DNA of 64,000 nucleotides, taken from contig NZ_KE384069.1 in assembly GCF_000423665.1 (NCBI RefSeq), forward strand, positions 361,588 through 425,587. The letters run 5' to 3'. The translations under genes were made by a program, and so were the position numbers. Below the pieces are notes generated by a model that saw only the letters and a program-made list of their open reading frames with translations, ran no database searches and had not been told where the DNA came from. Shown in pieces: positions 15,314 through 23,725 of the stretch (positions are counted from its first letter, which is position 1; every line of letters begins with the position of its first letter). The DNA is from Solirubrobacter soli DSM 22325. GTDB lineage: Bacteria > Actinomycetota > Thermoleophilia > Solirubrobacterales > Solirubrobacteraceae.

Positions 15314-16502
15314 CCATCACGCGCCGCAGCGGCGCGGGAAGGTGCAGCGTGTGCAGGCGGGGCTCCGGAGCCGGCTCGGTCTCCGACACCCGCTCCTCCG
15401 CCACGACGGCGTGCGCCGCCTGTACTACGCGCGGGTCGAACCGCGTGCCGGCGGCGTTCTCGAGCTCGATCAGCGCCTCGGCGTGCGAGAGCGCCGGGCC
15501 GCCCTTGGCGGTCAGGGCGCTCCATGTGTCCGCCACCGCGACGATCCGCGACGTGACGGGCGTGACCGGCCCACGCAGGCCCGCGGGACCGCCGCCGCCG
15601 TTCCACCACTCGCCCACGTGCCCGGCCTCCCACGACGCGCGGGAGGGATCGCGGATCGTCTGGCGGGCGTAGGCGATCGGGTCGCCGGCGTCCGCGCGGC
15701 GCTCGAACGCGAGCTGCGCGACCCGCGCGAGATGGCGCCGCTCGCTCCGGTCCAGCCCGAGGTGCAGCGCGAGCGCGTGCGAGTAGCGGCGCGTCGCGGT
15801 CAGCGGGTCGAGGCGAGCGACCGGCCGCGTGCGCGCGGCATAGGTCAGCAGCGACTGCGGGAGTACCGCGATCACTGCGAACACGGCGAGGGCGGCGACG
15901 CCGATCGGGCCGACCAGCAGCACGGTGAACGCGGCCAGGAAGACCATCACCATCGCCGTCGGCATCGTGTCGAAGAACATCCGCGGCAGCTGCGCGACCG
16001 GCAGGCCGTGGTGCAGCGGGAGGAACAGGCCCGGGCCGATCGAGAAGTTCACGAAGCACATGACCACCCCGGCGAGCACGAGCCAGGGCAGCGCGTCAGC
16101 GTCGAGACCAGCGACGCCTGCGGCGGCGAGCAGCGAGGAGGCGGCGACGGCCTCCCAGCCGTAGCCGGCGACGTTCGCCATGTTGCCCGCGCGGAGGATC
16201 TTCTCGCCGCGCACGATCCCCGCGACCGCGATCGGCACGACGTCCACCAGCAGCGCCGGGACCGGGCCGAGCACGGCAAGCGTGATCAGCGCCAGCGGCA
16301 AACCGGCATCGAACCTCGCTCCACCGGGCAAAGGAACTTCATTGAAGTCCGCGATCACGGCCAGTGCGATCAGCACGAGCAGCAGCCCAGGGCGGCTCCA
16401 GTCCGAGGACGGTGCCAGCCAGACCAGGGCGGGCACGAGCGCAGCCAGGGCGAACCCATGGATCGCCAGGGCGTAGCTACGTCGTGAACAGAGCTTCGAC
16501 AC
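15303..16502 (-). CDS. Membrane protein with a degenerate HD-GYP domain
   Basis: The 399-residue protein has about seven hydrophobic segments in residues 10-225, resembling a membrane sensor module, then a C-terminal domain related to HD-GYP c-di-GMP phosphodiesterases. Homology is clear in the second half: HVGEWWNGGGGPAGLRG (residues 295-311) replaces the usual HHExxDGxGYPxGLxG, and SRIVAVADTWSALTA (318-332) matches ARIxAVADxxDAxT. AGTRFDPRVVQA is also conserved. The metal-binding HDIGK motif is absent (around residues 262-275), so phosphodiesterase activity is unlikely. It may sense a ligand or act as scaffold. The start is GTG 16502, with TACGCT 12 bases upstream. Confidence 0.8.
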   Translation of the reverse strand: MSKLCSRRSYALAIHGFALAALVPALVWLAPSSDWSRPGLLLVLIALAVIADFNEVPLPGGARFDAGLPLALITLAVLGPVPALLVDVVPIAVAGIVRGEKILRAGNMANVAGYGWEAVAASSLLAAAGVAGLDADALPWLVLAGVVMCFVNFSIGPGLFLPLHHGLPVAQLPRMFFDTMPTAMVMVFLAAFTVLLVGPIGVAALAVFAVIAVLPQSLLTYAARTRPVARLDPLTATRRYSHALALHLGLDRSERRHLARVAQLAFERRADAGDPIAYARQTIRDPSRASWEAGHVGEWWNGGGGPAGLRGPVTPVTSRIVAVADTWSALTAKGGPALSHAEALIELENAAGTRFDPRVVQAAHAVVAEERVSETEPAPEPRLHTLHLPAPLRRVMATS

Positions 16503-16674
16503 GGTTCGTGAGCAAGCGTATACACAGCAGAGGCGGGACGCCCATGCCGATGGATGAGTTCAGCGCAGAGTTGTCTGCGGCGCGACACATGGCGCTCACA
16601 CCTTCCAGTGGCTCATGACACCCCCCTCTGTCGCGATCCCCTGATGCTCGGTAAAACGTCTTGGCGCAAGGTAC

Positions 16675-17871
16675 TCAACGGAGTCCCGTGACTGGTCCGC
16701 GCCTGAGTACGCGTGCGGACAACACGGCCGCCACAGCGGCCGGGACCACCCCGCCGAGGGCGCAGGCGGCGCCGAACCACAGCCCGGCCGCGGCCCCGGA
16801 CTCCTCCGACAGCGCCCCGGCGACCGCCGCTCCGAAGGCGAGACCGCCGTTGTTGGCCGTCACCAGCCATGCGAACGTCCGCGTCCCCGACCCCGCCGGC
16901 GTGAGCTGGTTCGCCAGCAGGTAGGCGGTGGCGAACAGCGCGCCCAGCAGCGCGCCCGGCACGAGCAGCGACGCGGCGAGCAGCGCGAGCGAGCCGGTGG
17001 CGGTCGCCGTCAGCGCCACGCCGCCCGCCAGCAGCGCCATCAGCACCACGACCCGCCGGGCGGGCGGTCCGCGCCACGCGCGCCGGCCGGCGAGCAGGCT
17101 GCCCGCGACGGTCGCGACCGCCATGCCCGCGAGCAGCACGCCCGCCGCGCTGAAGTGGCCGAGCGCGCGGGTCGCCGCCGGCAGCGAGATGTCGATCGCG
17201 CCCAGCGCCGCGGCCGTCAGGGCGAGCGCGACGTAGAGCAGCCAGAGCGCCGCCGGCAGCGCGACCCGGCCCGCGGCCCCGGACTCCGTCGCCACATGGT
17301 CGGGCACCCACGTCGCCGCGGCGACCGTGCCCACCAGCAGCACCGCCGCCGCGATCGCGAGCCCGGCCTCGGGGGAGAGCAGCCCGGCGCACAGCGCCAC
17401 GAGCAGCGGGGCGAAGATCACCGCCGCCTCCTCGCCCGCCGAGTCCAGCGCGAACGTCCGCTGCAGCAGATCCCCGCGCCCGTGGAGCGAGCGACCGTAG
17501 GCGGCGCGGGTGAACGGGCCCAGCGGCGGGGCGAGGAGCCCGACGAGCCCGCTCAGCGCCGCGAGGACCGCCGCCGGAGCCCTGGCAGCGCTCGCCACCA
17601 CGAGCGCCCACGACGCGCCCGCGCACGCGAGCGCGAAGACGGTCAGCGCCTTCGGGCCGATGCGGTCCACGATCCGCCCGCGTGCGGGCGCCAGCGCGCT
17701 GGCGACCGAGAACGCCGCGATCAGCGCTCCCGCCTTCCCCGCCGAGCCGGCGAGGAAGATCAGCCCGAGCGGGAGCATCAAGAACCCCACGCGCCCCGCG
17801 AGCGACGCCGCGAGCAGTCGCCGGAGCGTTCGTTCCGCTAAGACAGCGCGATACCCGTCTCGCCCCCGCAC
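16675..17871 (-). CDS. MFS transporter
   Basis: This is a 398-residue major facilitator with about 12 hydrophobic helices. The motif-A-like cytoplasmic loop is ARGRIVDRIGPKAL. The sequence is rich in Ala/Gly/Leu, and the central loop RRAWRGPPARR separates the halves. It resembles uncharacterised actinobacterial MFS proteins annotated as putative efflux carriers, and the substrate is unknown. GTG 17871 is preceded at 9 bases by TACGCT. It lies downstream of the glycosidase gene on the same strand. Confidence 0.85.
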   Translation of the reverse strand: MRGRDGYRAVLAERTLRRLLAASLAGRVGFLMLPLGLIFLAGSAGKAGALIAAFSVASALAPARGRIVDRIGPKALTVFALACAGASWALVVASAARAPAAVLAALSGLVGLLAPPLGPFTRAAYGRSLHGRGDLLQRTFALDSAGEEAAVIFAPLLVALCAGLLSPEAGLAIAAAVLLVGTVAAATWVPDHVATESGAAGRVALPAALWLLYVALALTAAALGAIDISLPAATRALGHFSAAGVLLAGMAVATVAGSLLAGRRAWRGPPARRVVVLMALLAGGVALTATATGSLALLAASLLVPGALLGALFATAYLLANQLTPAGSGTRTFAWLVTANNGGLAFGAAVAGALSEESGAAAGLWFGAACALGGVVPAAVAAVLSARVLRRGPVTGLR

Positions 17872-17880
17872 GAGGGCTGC

Positions 17881-17886
17881 AGCGTA
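17881..17886 (-). promoter_or_regulatory. Leaderless -10 of the MFS gene
   Basis: Minus-strand TACGCT ends 9 bases before GTG 17871, in the 21-base gap after the glycosidase gene. Confidence 0.45.
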
Positions 17887-17892
17887 TTCGTG

Positions 17893-19002
17893 TCAGCGGC
17901 AGCGTCGTGCGTCGCCTGACTGCTTCGCGCAGCCCTGCAAGCGACGTGCCAAACGCGTGAACGTGCCGAGCGATGGCGCGCTGACGAGGGAATCGCCACG
18001 CAGGCGCCGCAGGCCCGAGAAGTCGAAGGCGCTGTCGGTGATTCCCTCGTGGGAGAGCCACGTGTACCAGTACACCCGCCCGATGCGCAGCGACTTGCGC
18101 TCGTCGGCGAGCATCGGCAGCCCTTTGTCGAGCCGCGACGCCTGGCCCTGGTCGGTCGTCTCGAAGTCGTGGTGCTGGACGGTCTTGCCCTGCGCGGCGG
18201 GCCACGAGAGCTCGGTGACCCAGATCGGCAGCTTGCCGTCCTTGCGGCGCTCCATCAGGCGACGGACGATCTTGACGATCCGGACGACGTTCTTCGGCTG
18301 GCCCGTATAGGGATGCAGCGTGACGACGTCGAACGAGCGCCGCGCGCCCGCGTCGTACATGGCGGCCAGCGCCTTCCAGCTCTCGTTGGGCAAGCCCGCG
18401 AGGACCGTCTGCGAGCCCGGGTCGGCGGCTTTGAGCGCCTTGTGCGCGCGCTTGAGCATCGCGACGTAGGACGGCGCCCAAGGCGCGACGTTCCAATAGC
18501 GCGTCAGGTTCGGCTCGTTCCAGATCTGCCACGAGCGCACAGGTTGGGGAGTGACCTCGGGATGAGTGACCCATAACGACCCATTCGGTCCATATCGCGA
18601 GACCAGCGCGTTCAGGAAACGGGCGAAGTCTTCATTGTCGCGCGGCGGAGACCCTGGGTCATAGGGGTTTTTGGCCGCCCAAAGGGGCGTACCTTGCACA
18701 ACCGGTAGCACGTCGAGACCACGCTGTGCGGCCATCAGGAAGATCTGGTCGGTCGCCGTGAAGTTCAGATCCCCGGGACCCGTAGGTTGCACCTGGTACC
18801 AGTACACGGCCGCGCGCACCGACTCCGCGCCGCTGCCGGCCAGCAGATCCCACTCGCTGGGGGCCTGGGCGAACGAGGGGTCGGTCATCGGGCCGTCGAC
18901 GACGACGCCGAGCCAGCCGCGGGGCACCTCACGGCGCGCGGCATCGGCCGTCGTGGGCAGGACGAGGGCGCAGACCAGCGCGATCAGCACAAGGCGGTGC
19001 AT
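17893..19002 (-). CDS. Secreted glycoside hydrolase, clan GH-A (GH39/GH5-like)
   Basis: This 369-residue exported protein has a signal peptide (HRLVLIALVCALVLPTTADA) and a TIM-barrel glycosidase fold. RAAVYWYQVQP, VLPVVQGTP and SWQIWNEPNLTRYW match clan GH-A, the Glu of WNEP being the acid/base. VVTLHPYTG and IWVTELSWPA supply the likely nucleophile Glu. The start ATG 19002 was chosen for its signal peptide; longer frames would run into the divergent glycosyltransferase gene. It probably trims a surface or environmental glycan. The substrate is unknown. Confidence 0.85.
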   Translation of the reverse strand: MHRLVLIALVCALVLPTTADAARREVPRGWLGVVVDGPMTDPSFAQAPSEWDLLAGSGAESVRAAVYWYQVQPTGPGDLNFTATDQIFLMAAQRGLDVLPVVQGTPLWAAKNPYDPGSPPRDNEDFARFLNALVSRYGPNGSLWVTHPEVTPQPVRSWQIWNEPNLTRYWNVAPWAPSYVAMLKRAHKALKAADPGSQTVLAGLPNESWKALAAMYDAGARRSFDVVTLHPYTGQPKNVVRIVKIVRRLMERRKDGKLPIWVTELSWPAAQGKTVQHHDFETTDQGQASRLDKGLPMLADERKSLRIGRVYWYTWLSHEGITDSAFDFSGLRRLRGDSLVSAPSLGTFTRLARRLQGCAKQSGDARRCR

Positions 19003-19009
19003 TGGTACG

Positions 19010-19015
19010 TAGGAT
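19010..19015 (+). promoter_or_regulatory. Leaderless -10 in a 22-bp divergent gap
   Basis: TAGGAT ends 9 bases before ATG 19025. The whole gap between the divergent glycosidase and glycosyltransferase starts is only 22 bp, leaving no room for an untranslated leader. Confidence 0.5.
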
Positions 19016-19024
19016 GCCGCGCCG

Positions 19025-20194
19025 ATGCCCCGCGTTGCGTTGATCCACGATTTTCTGCTCGATCTGCGAGGGGCAGAGCGCGTCTTTGCGGCGATCTGCG
19101 ACGCGTATCCCGACGCCGACGTGTTCACCGCGGTCTATGACCCGGTCGGCACCGAGGGGCGGTTCGCGGCGCGCGATCCGCAGGCGTCCTTCCTGCAGAA
19201 GCTGCGACCGACGTCGCGGACGTTCCGCCCGCTGCTGCCGATGTACCCGCACGCGATCGAGTCGCTGGACCTGCGCGGCTACGACGTCGTCATCTCCTCC
19301 TCGTCGGCCTGGGCGCACGGTGTGCTCGTCGATCCGGGCGCGACGCACGTCTGTTACTGCCACAACCCGTTCCGCTACGCGTGGAGCGAGCGCGAGGCGA
19401 CGCTCGCGGCGCGCAACTTCGTGACCCGCCCGCCGCTGCGGGCGCTGCTGTCGCGCTGGCGCCAGTGGGACTGGATCGCGGCGCAGCGAGTCGATGCCTA
19501 CATCGCCAACTCGGCGGTCACCCAGGCGCGGATCCGGCGCTACTTCGGGCGCGAGTCGACGATCCTGCATCCCCCGGTGGAGCTCTCGCGGTTCTCTATA
19601 GGCCCGGTCGGCGCGCACTACCTGGTGCTGGCGGAGCTGATGGCGCACAAGCGGATCGATGTCGCGATCCGGGCGTTCAACGCGCTCGGGCTGCCGCTGG
19701 TGGTCGTGGGGGATGGGCCGGAGTGGCGTTCGTTGCGGCGGCTCGCGGGGCCGACGGTCCGTCTGACCGGCCGGCTGTCCGACAGCGATGTCGCCGACCT
19801 GCTGCGTTCTTCGCGCGCATTGATCGTCACCGCCGAGGAGGAGTTCGGGATCGCGGCGGTCGAGTCGCTCGCGTCCGGCCGGCCGGTGATCGGGCTGCGC
19901 GCGGGCGGCGTGCTCGAGACCGTGACCGCCGGCCGGACGGGGTGGTTCTACGACGACGCGGACGATCCGGAGTCGCTCGCTTCGGCGGTGCGGGCCTTCG
20001 ACATCGAGGCAATCCGCGCAAGCGATTGCGTCAGCGACGCGAGACGCTTCGGAGTCGAACCCTTCCAAGAGCAGCTACGCGCCATCGTTGCGGCGGCCAG
20101 CGGGCGTTCGCCTCGCGCTACAGAGCGTCCGTTGGGCGGTCTATTACCGCGCAGAACGTCACGCAGGGGCGCCGAATCCATGAAGCTTCGTTAA
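19025..20194 (+). CDS. Glycosyltransferase family 4 (WbaZ-like)
   Basis: This 389-residue GT-B enzyme shows ALIHDFLLDLRGAERVF at the N-terminus (acceptor domain), VCYCHNPFRYAW, DAYIANSAVTQARIRRYFGR and HPPVELSRFS. The donor domain has YLVLAELMAHKRIDVAIRAF, VVVGDGPEW, and EEEFGIAAVESLASGRPVIGL (EX7E). The pattern is that of mannosyltransferases in O-antigen or exopolysaccharide clusters. The last ~30 residues (basic, low complexity) look like an extension. It ends 10 bases before a hairpin. Confidence 0.9.
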   Translation: MPRVALIHDFLLDLRGAERVFAAICDAYPDADVFTAVYDPVGTEGRFAARDPQASFLQKLRPTSRTFRPLLPMYPHAIESLDLRGYDVVISSSSAWAHGVLVDPGATHVCYCHNPFRYAWSEREATLAARNFVTRPPLRALLSRWRQWDWIAAQRVDAYIANSAVTQARIRRYFGRESTILHPPVELSRFSIGPVGAHYLVLAELMAHKRIDVAIRAFNALGLPLVVVGDGPEWRSLRRLAGPTVRLTGRLSDSDVADLLRSSRALIVTAEEEFGIAAVESLASGRPVIGLRAGGVLETVTAGRTGWFYDDADDPESLASAVRAFDIEAIRASDCVSDARRFGVEPFQEQLRAIVAAASGRSPRATERPLGGLLPRRTSRRGAESMKLR

Positions 20195-20203
20195 ATCTCG
20201 CGC

Positions 20204-20234
20204 GTCACGGGAACAATTTCCGTAACCCCGTGAC
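20204..20234 (+). terminator. Terminator after the glycosyltransferase gene
   Basis: GTCACGGG (20204-20211) pairs with CCCGTGAC (20227-20234) around a 15-base loop, starting 10 bases after the stop codon. Confidence 0.55.
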
Positions 20235-20417
20235 ATGATTCGGGTTGTCTGTTGTGCGCGGGCCACGCCTGCGCGCGCTCAGTTCGTCGCTTGGGTCACA
20301 AGCTTAGCGGCGGCCTGAGGTCTCTCTGGGGGACATCCGGTGAATCGATACGGGTGTCCAACCTTGCAGGACCGCCGCCGGGTACCGGCGAAATCGTCAG
20401 GGCCCTCGGCGGGGTGG

Positions 20418-20464
20418 TTGCAAGATCAACGAGTTATGCCTATAATACCTACTGGATCAGTAGG
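20418..20464 (+). promoter_or_regulatory. Near-consensus sigma-70 promoter with palindrome, ahead of the sigma factor gene
   Basis: TTGCAA (20418-20423), a 17-base spacer and a perfect TATAAT (20441-20446) form the best promoter in the window. Directly after it CCTACTG-GAT-CAGTAGG (20448-20464) is a perfect 7+3+7 palindrome. It spans the expected start site and reaches to within two bases of the start codon. It could be a repressor operator or a hairpin at the extreme 5' end of the mRNA. The remaining part of the 272-base gap holds only the terminator above. Confidence 0.75.
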
Positions 20465-20466
20465 AC

Positions 20467-21372
20467 TTGAGACTTCGAGCGAAGGACCCCAAAACGAGCA
20501 CTATCACCGACACCCCACGCCGCCGCACCGAGACCGAGCACGAGGTCGACCCGACTCTCGACTCGCTCCAGCTGCTCCTGCGTGAGGCTGGCCGGTACCC
20601 CCTGCTCAAGCCGAGTGAGGAGATCGAACTCGCCAAGCGGATCGAGCGTGGGGACCTGGCAGCCAAGGAACGAATGATCAACTCCAACCTCCGCCTGGTG
20701 GTCGCGAACGCGCGCCGCTATCAGGGCCAGGGCCTCGCCCTCGGCGACCTGATCCAGGAGGGGATGCTGGGGCTGATCCGCGCGGTCGAGAAGTTCGACT
20801 GGCGCAAGGGCTTCCGCTTCTCCACGTACGCGACCCTCTGGATCCGTCAGGCGATCCAGCGCGGGCTGGAGAACACGAGCCGCACCATCCGCCTTCCCGT
20901 GCATGTTGCGCAGCGCTCCCGCAAGGTCGGGCGCATCGAGCGCGAGCTCACGACGAAGCTCGGCCACGAGCCTTCCGACGAGGAGATCGCCTCGGCTGCC
21001 GACCTGCCGCTGGAGGACGTCATCGAGATCCGCAAGGCCGACCGCGCTGTGGTCAGCCTCGACAAGCCCGTGGGCGACGACGGCGACACCGCCTTCGGCG
21101 ACCTGCTGGCGATCGAGACGCCCGCCGTGGACGAGGAAGTCCACGAGGCGCTGAAGTCCGAGACCCTTCTCACCGCCATCGCCGAGCTCCCCGAGCCCGA
21201 GCGTGACGTGATCGAGATGCGTTTCGGCGCCGGCGACCGCGAGCCGCAGACCCTGTCGCAGGCTGGTCGCAAGCTCGGTGTCAGCACCGAGCGGGCGCGC
21301 CAGATCGAGGAGCGCGCCCTGAAGCGCCTCTCGCAGCGCCCGGAGCTCATCGCTCTGCGCGAAGCCGCCTAG
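20467..21372 (+). CDS. Sigma-70 family RNA polymerase sigma factor (RpoD/SigA-like, no region 1.1)
   Basis: The 301-residue sigma factor has region 1.2 (DSLQLLLREAGRYPLLKPSEE), region 2 with NSNLRLVVANARRYQGQGL, LGDLIQEGMLGLIRAVEKFDWRKG and FSTYATLWIRQAI, region 3, and region 4 with ERDVIEMRFG and STERARQIEERALKRL. These are essentially primary-sigma promoter-recognition sequences. There is no region 1.1, so it is a small primary or group 2 sigma factor. An in-frame TAG at 20461-20463 means TTG 20467 is the first possible ordinary start. GAAGGA at 20479-20484, seven bases before an ACG codon, is the only good ribosome-binding site, so the start is uncertain. Confidence 0.92.
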   Translation: MRLRAKDPKTSTITDTPRRRTETEHEVDPTLDSLQLLLREAGRYPLLKPSEEIELAKRIERGDLAAKERMINSNLRLVVANARRYQGQGLALGDLIQEGMLGLIRAVEKFDWRKGFRFSTYATLWIRQAIQRGLENTSRTIRLPVHVAQRSRKVGRIERELTTKLGHEPSDEEIASAADLPLEDVIEIRKADRAVVSLDKPVGDDGDTAFGDLLAIETPAVDEEVHEALKSETLLTAIAELPEPERDVIEMRFGAGDREPQTLSQAGRKLGVSTERARQIEERALKRLSQRPELIALREAA

Positions 21373-21375
21373 GCC

Positions 21376-22197
21376 TCAGCCGGATAGCAACACCTTCGAG
21401 AGCGCGCCCAATTGGGCGCGCTCTCGGTCGTTGTGGGGGGCTTTCGCCAGTGTCCTGGTCGCGAACGTGAGCAGCTGGGCCGCGTCGTCGCGTCGTCTCG
21501 CACCGGTTCCGAGCTGGTTGCCGATCACGTCTCGCCGCTGCCGCGCCAGCAGCTCGAACGGCTCGGTCTGGAGGCTGTGCCGGCCCGTGTGGGTGAGCTC
21601 GATGTCGGGGTGGAAGATCGTCTTGATCCCTTGTGCCCGCGCCCTGAGGCAGAGGTCCATGTCCTCGGCGAACAGGTGAATGCTCGGGTCGAAGGGGCCG
21701 AGGTGCCTGAGCGTCTGCGTGGGTGCCGCCAGCGCCGCGGCGATCGCCCAGCCGACCGTGCGCGGCGTCGTCGCGGTGTGCGGTGTCGCCCGCGCGGGCG
21801 CTCGCGGCGAGATCGCCGGCACGAACGCACCCCATGTGCCCGGCAGTGCATGGACGCTCCGCTGCATGGTTCCGTCCTCGTTGTTGAGGCGAGGGGCGTG
21901 CAGCCCGGGCTGCTGCGCTCGTTGGGCGAGGGCGTGTGGCGAGCCGATGATGTCGGGGTTGAGCAGGACGGTGACGGGCTGCGTGACGTGCGTGAGCGCC
22001 TCGTTGTTGGCTGCGCCGAACCCGGGGTTGTCGCGCCGCTCGATCACCCGCGCGCCGTGCCGTTGGGCGATTTGCGCCCCGCCGTCGTCGGGCCCGGTGT
22101 CGACGACGATCAGCTGGTCGGGCGCGATCGTCGGCAGCAGCCGCTCGAGGTGCGCACGGCTGCGGTGCAGGACTACGACGACGGCATAGCCCGGCAT
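21376..22197 (-). CDS. Glycosyltransferase family 2 (rhamnosyltransferase-like)
   Basis: This is a 273-residue inverting GT-A enzyme of the WbbL/rhamnosyltransferase group. VVVVLHRSRAHLERLL, LIVVDTGPDDGG, NPGFGAANNEAL and the donor-site VLLNPDI are typical, as are LHAPRLNNEDGTMQRSVH and the catalytic-base region FDPSIHLFAEDMDLCLRARAQG. It overlaps the upstream glycosyltransferase by 25 bp and lies convergent to the sigma gene with a 3-base gap. It probably adds a deoxysugar to a lipid-linked glycan. Confidence 0.88.
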   Translation of the reverse strand: MPGYAVVVVLHRSRAHLERLLPTIAPDQLIVVDTGPDDGGAQIAQRHGARVIERRDNPGFGAANNEALTHVTQPVTVLLNPDIIGSPHALAQRAQQPGLHAPRLNNEDGTMQRSVHALPGTWGAFVPAISPRAPARATPHTATTPRTVGWAIAAALAAPTQTLRHLGPFDPSIHLFAEDMDLCLRARAQGIKTIFHPDIELTHTGRHSLQTEPFELLARQRRDVIGNQLGTGARRRDDAAQLLTFATRTLAKAPHNDRERAQLGALSKVLLSG

Positions 22198-23180
22198 ATC
22201 GCCTCCTCGAGCCTGCGGGTCGAGGTGCGCACGTCGAAGTGCTCCTCCGCGCGGCGGCGGGCCCGCGCGCCCGCCTGCGGGTCGGCAAGCGCGCGCTCGA
22301 TCCCGTCGGCTGCCGCGGCCGCGTCGCCGGGCGGGTACAGGCCCTCGGCCAGGATCTCCCTCGGGCCGCCGGCGTTCGGCGCGACGACCGGGCGGCCGGC
22401 CGCGAGCGCCTCGACCAGCACCATCCCGTAGGGCTCCTCGTCAGCGCAGTGCAGCAGCACGTGGTGCTCGGCGAGCGCCTGCGGGACGTCGTCGATCGGG
22501 CCGGCGATCGTCACGTTCGGGCCGGCTTCGGCCCTCAGTCTCCGCTCCAGCCCACCATCGTCGCCGGGCAGGGTCGTCCCGGCGATCGTCACGTGGGCCT
22601 CCGGAAGTCGCTTCGCGATCTCCAGCGCGAGCTCGGGACGCTTCCACGCGACCAGCGCGCCGAGCACGAGCACCTTCGGCGGCCCGTCCGGACGCGGTCG
22701 CGGGGTGAAGCGGTCCAGGTCGACGCCCGGATGCAGGACGGTGACGCGCTTCCCGATCTGTCTCGCGATCGCCTGCGAGGCTGCCGCGACCCCGTTCGCG
22801 TCCTTCGACGCCGCCTTCACCACCGCGCGGATCGCCCGGCCGGGCAGCAGATCGTGGTGCACGGCGAGCCACGGCCGGCTCTCCAACCGCGCCGCGAGCA
22901 CCGCTCGCGCACCCCACGCGACCACGAACTCGGGCTTCAGCCGGCGGATGTCCCTCGCCAATGCGGCCACGCCGGCCATGTGCGCAAGACCGACCTTGAG
23001 CGGCCGCTCGGCGACGCCCGCATGCGCGATGCCCGCCTCTCGCAGCGCGTCCGCGAGCGGCCCGTCCGGACACGCGACGACGAGCGGCCGCTCGATTCGC
23101 GTCACCGCGTCGAGCAACACCCGCTCAGCGCCCCCGAGCAGTCCGGAATACGAGACGAACAACAGGTCCGGGCCGGCCAT
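22173..23180 (-). CDS. Glycosyltransferase family 4 (GT-B)
   Basis: This 335-residue GT-B protein has YSGLLGGAERVLLDAV at the N-terminus, VTVLHPGVDLDRFTPRP at the domain junction and VLVLGALVAWKRPELALEIAKRLP in the donor domain. The late EX7E motif is EPYGMVLVEALAAGRPVVA. It overlaps the next glycosyltransferase by 25 bp, so they are co-translated. Upstream is a 545-base repeat-filled gap. A CATCCT hexamer 8 bases before ATG is a possible variant -10. Confidence 0.9.
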   Translation of the reverse strand: MAGPDLLFVSYSGLLGGAERVLLDAVTRIERPLVVACPDGPLADALREAGIAHAGVAERPLKVGLAHMAGVAALARDIRRLKPEFVVAWGARAVLAARLESRPWLAVHHDLLPGRAIRAVVKAASKDANGVAAASQAIARQIGKRVTVLHPGVDLDRFTPRPRPDGPPKVLVLGALVAWKRPELALEIAKRLPEAHVTIAGTTLPGDDGGLERRLRAEAGPNVTIAGPIDDVPQALAEHHVLLHCADEEPYGMVLVEALAAGRPVVAPNAGGPREILAEGLYPPGDAAAAADGIERALADPQAGARARRRAEEHFDVRTSTRRLEEAICRAMPSS

Positions 23181-23316
23181 CGGCGCTCAGGATGGCGATC
23201 GCCGAGAAGAAACGCGGTCAGACCCCACCCGCGCATGAAACTCGTGTTTGTGCGGTTTTCTGCCGTTTTCCGCGTGTTTGAACTCGCGCGAGGGGTGCGC
23301 GCACGCGCCGTAGCCA

Positions 23317-23660
23317 CGCCGCCCGCCCGGCCGCGCCGCCTGCCCGGCCGCGCCGCCCGCCCGGCCGCGCCGCCCGCCCGGCCGCGCCGCCCGCCCGGCC
23401 GCGCCGTCCGCCCGGGCCGCGCCGCGTCCGCCCGGGTCGCACGGTGCCCGCCCGGCCGCACGGCGCCCGCCCGGGCCGCGCCGCGCCCGCCCGGCCGCGC
23501 CGCGCCCGTCCGGCGGCGTCGCGCCCGTCCGGCGGCGTCGCGCCCGTCCGGCGGCGTCGCGCCCGTCCGGCGGCGTCGCGCCCGCCCGCACCGCGCCCGC
23601 CTCGGCCACACGCCCCGCGCCGCCCCGCGCGGCCCCGCGCCGCCCCGCGCCGCCCCGCGC
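23317..23660. repeat. Three adjoining GC-only tandem arrays (17-, 19- and 10-bp periods)
   Basis: A 17-bp unit (CGCCGCCCGCCCGGCCG) repeats about five to six times from 23317, with single-base variants. After diverged copies, a 19-bp unit beginning CCCGTCCGGCGGCGTCGCG repeats exactly four times at 23505-23580. A 10-bp unit (CGCCCCGCGC) repeats five times with one variant at 23611-23660. The arrays separate two divergent glycan genes. They have no spacers, so they are not CRISPR. Confidence 0.85.
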
Positions 23661-23711
23661 CGCGCCGGCCTCCGCGCGGCCCGCCCCGGCGTCGTCGTCT
23701 CCGGCCCGGAC

Positions 23712-23717
23712 TAGCAT
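23712..23717 (+). promoter_or_regulatory. Leaderless -10 of the flippase gene
   Basis: TAGCAT ends 8 bases before ATG 23726, just outside the repeat array. Confidence 0.5.
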
Positions 23718-23725
23718 CGCGGCCC

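Larger units (their letters stand above)
23181..23725. other. 545-bp intergenic region filled with GC-rich tandem repeats
   Basis: No gene is supported here. All six frames are open only because the sequence almost lacks A and T, and the implied proteins are arbitrary Arg/Pro/Ala strings. The first ~110 bases beside the minus-strand glycosyltransferase start are less GC-rich and include a run of T/G-rich motifs, a possible promoter zone. The rest is repetitive (see next entry). Confidence 0.7.

Noticed and set aside
23317..23660. CRISPR-like array
   Set aside because: The units are directly adjacent with no unique spacers, use several periods, contain almost only G and C, and have no cas genes nearby.
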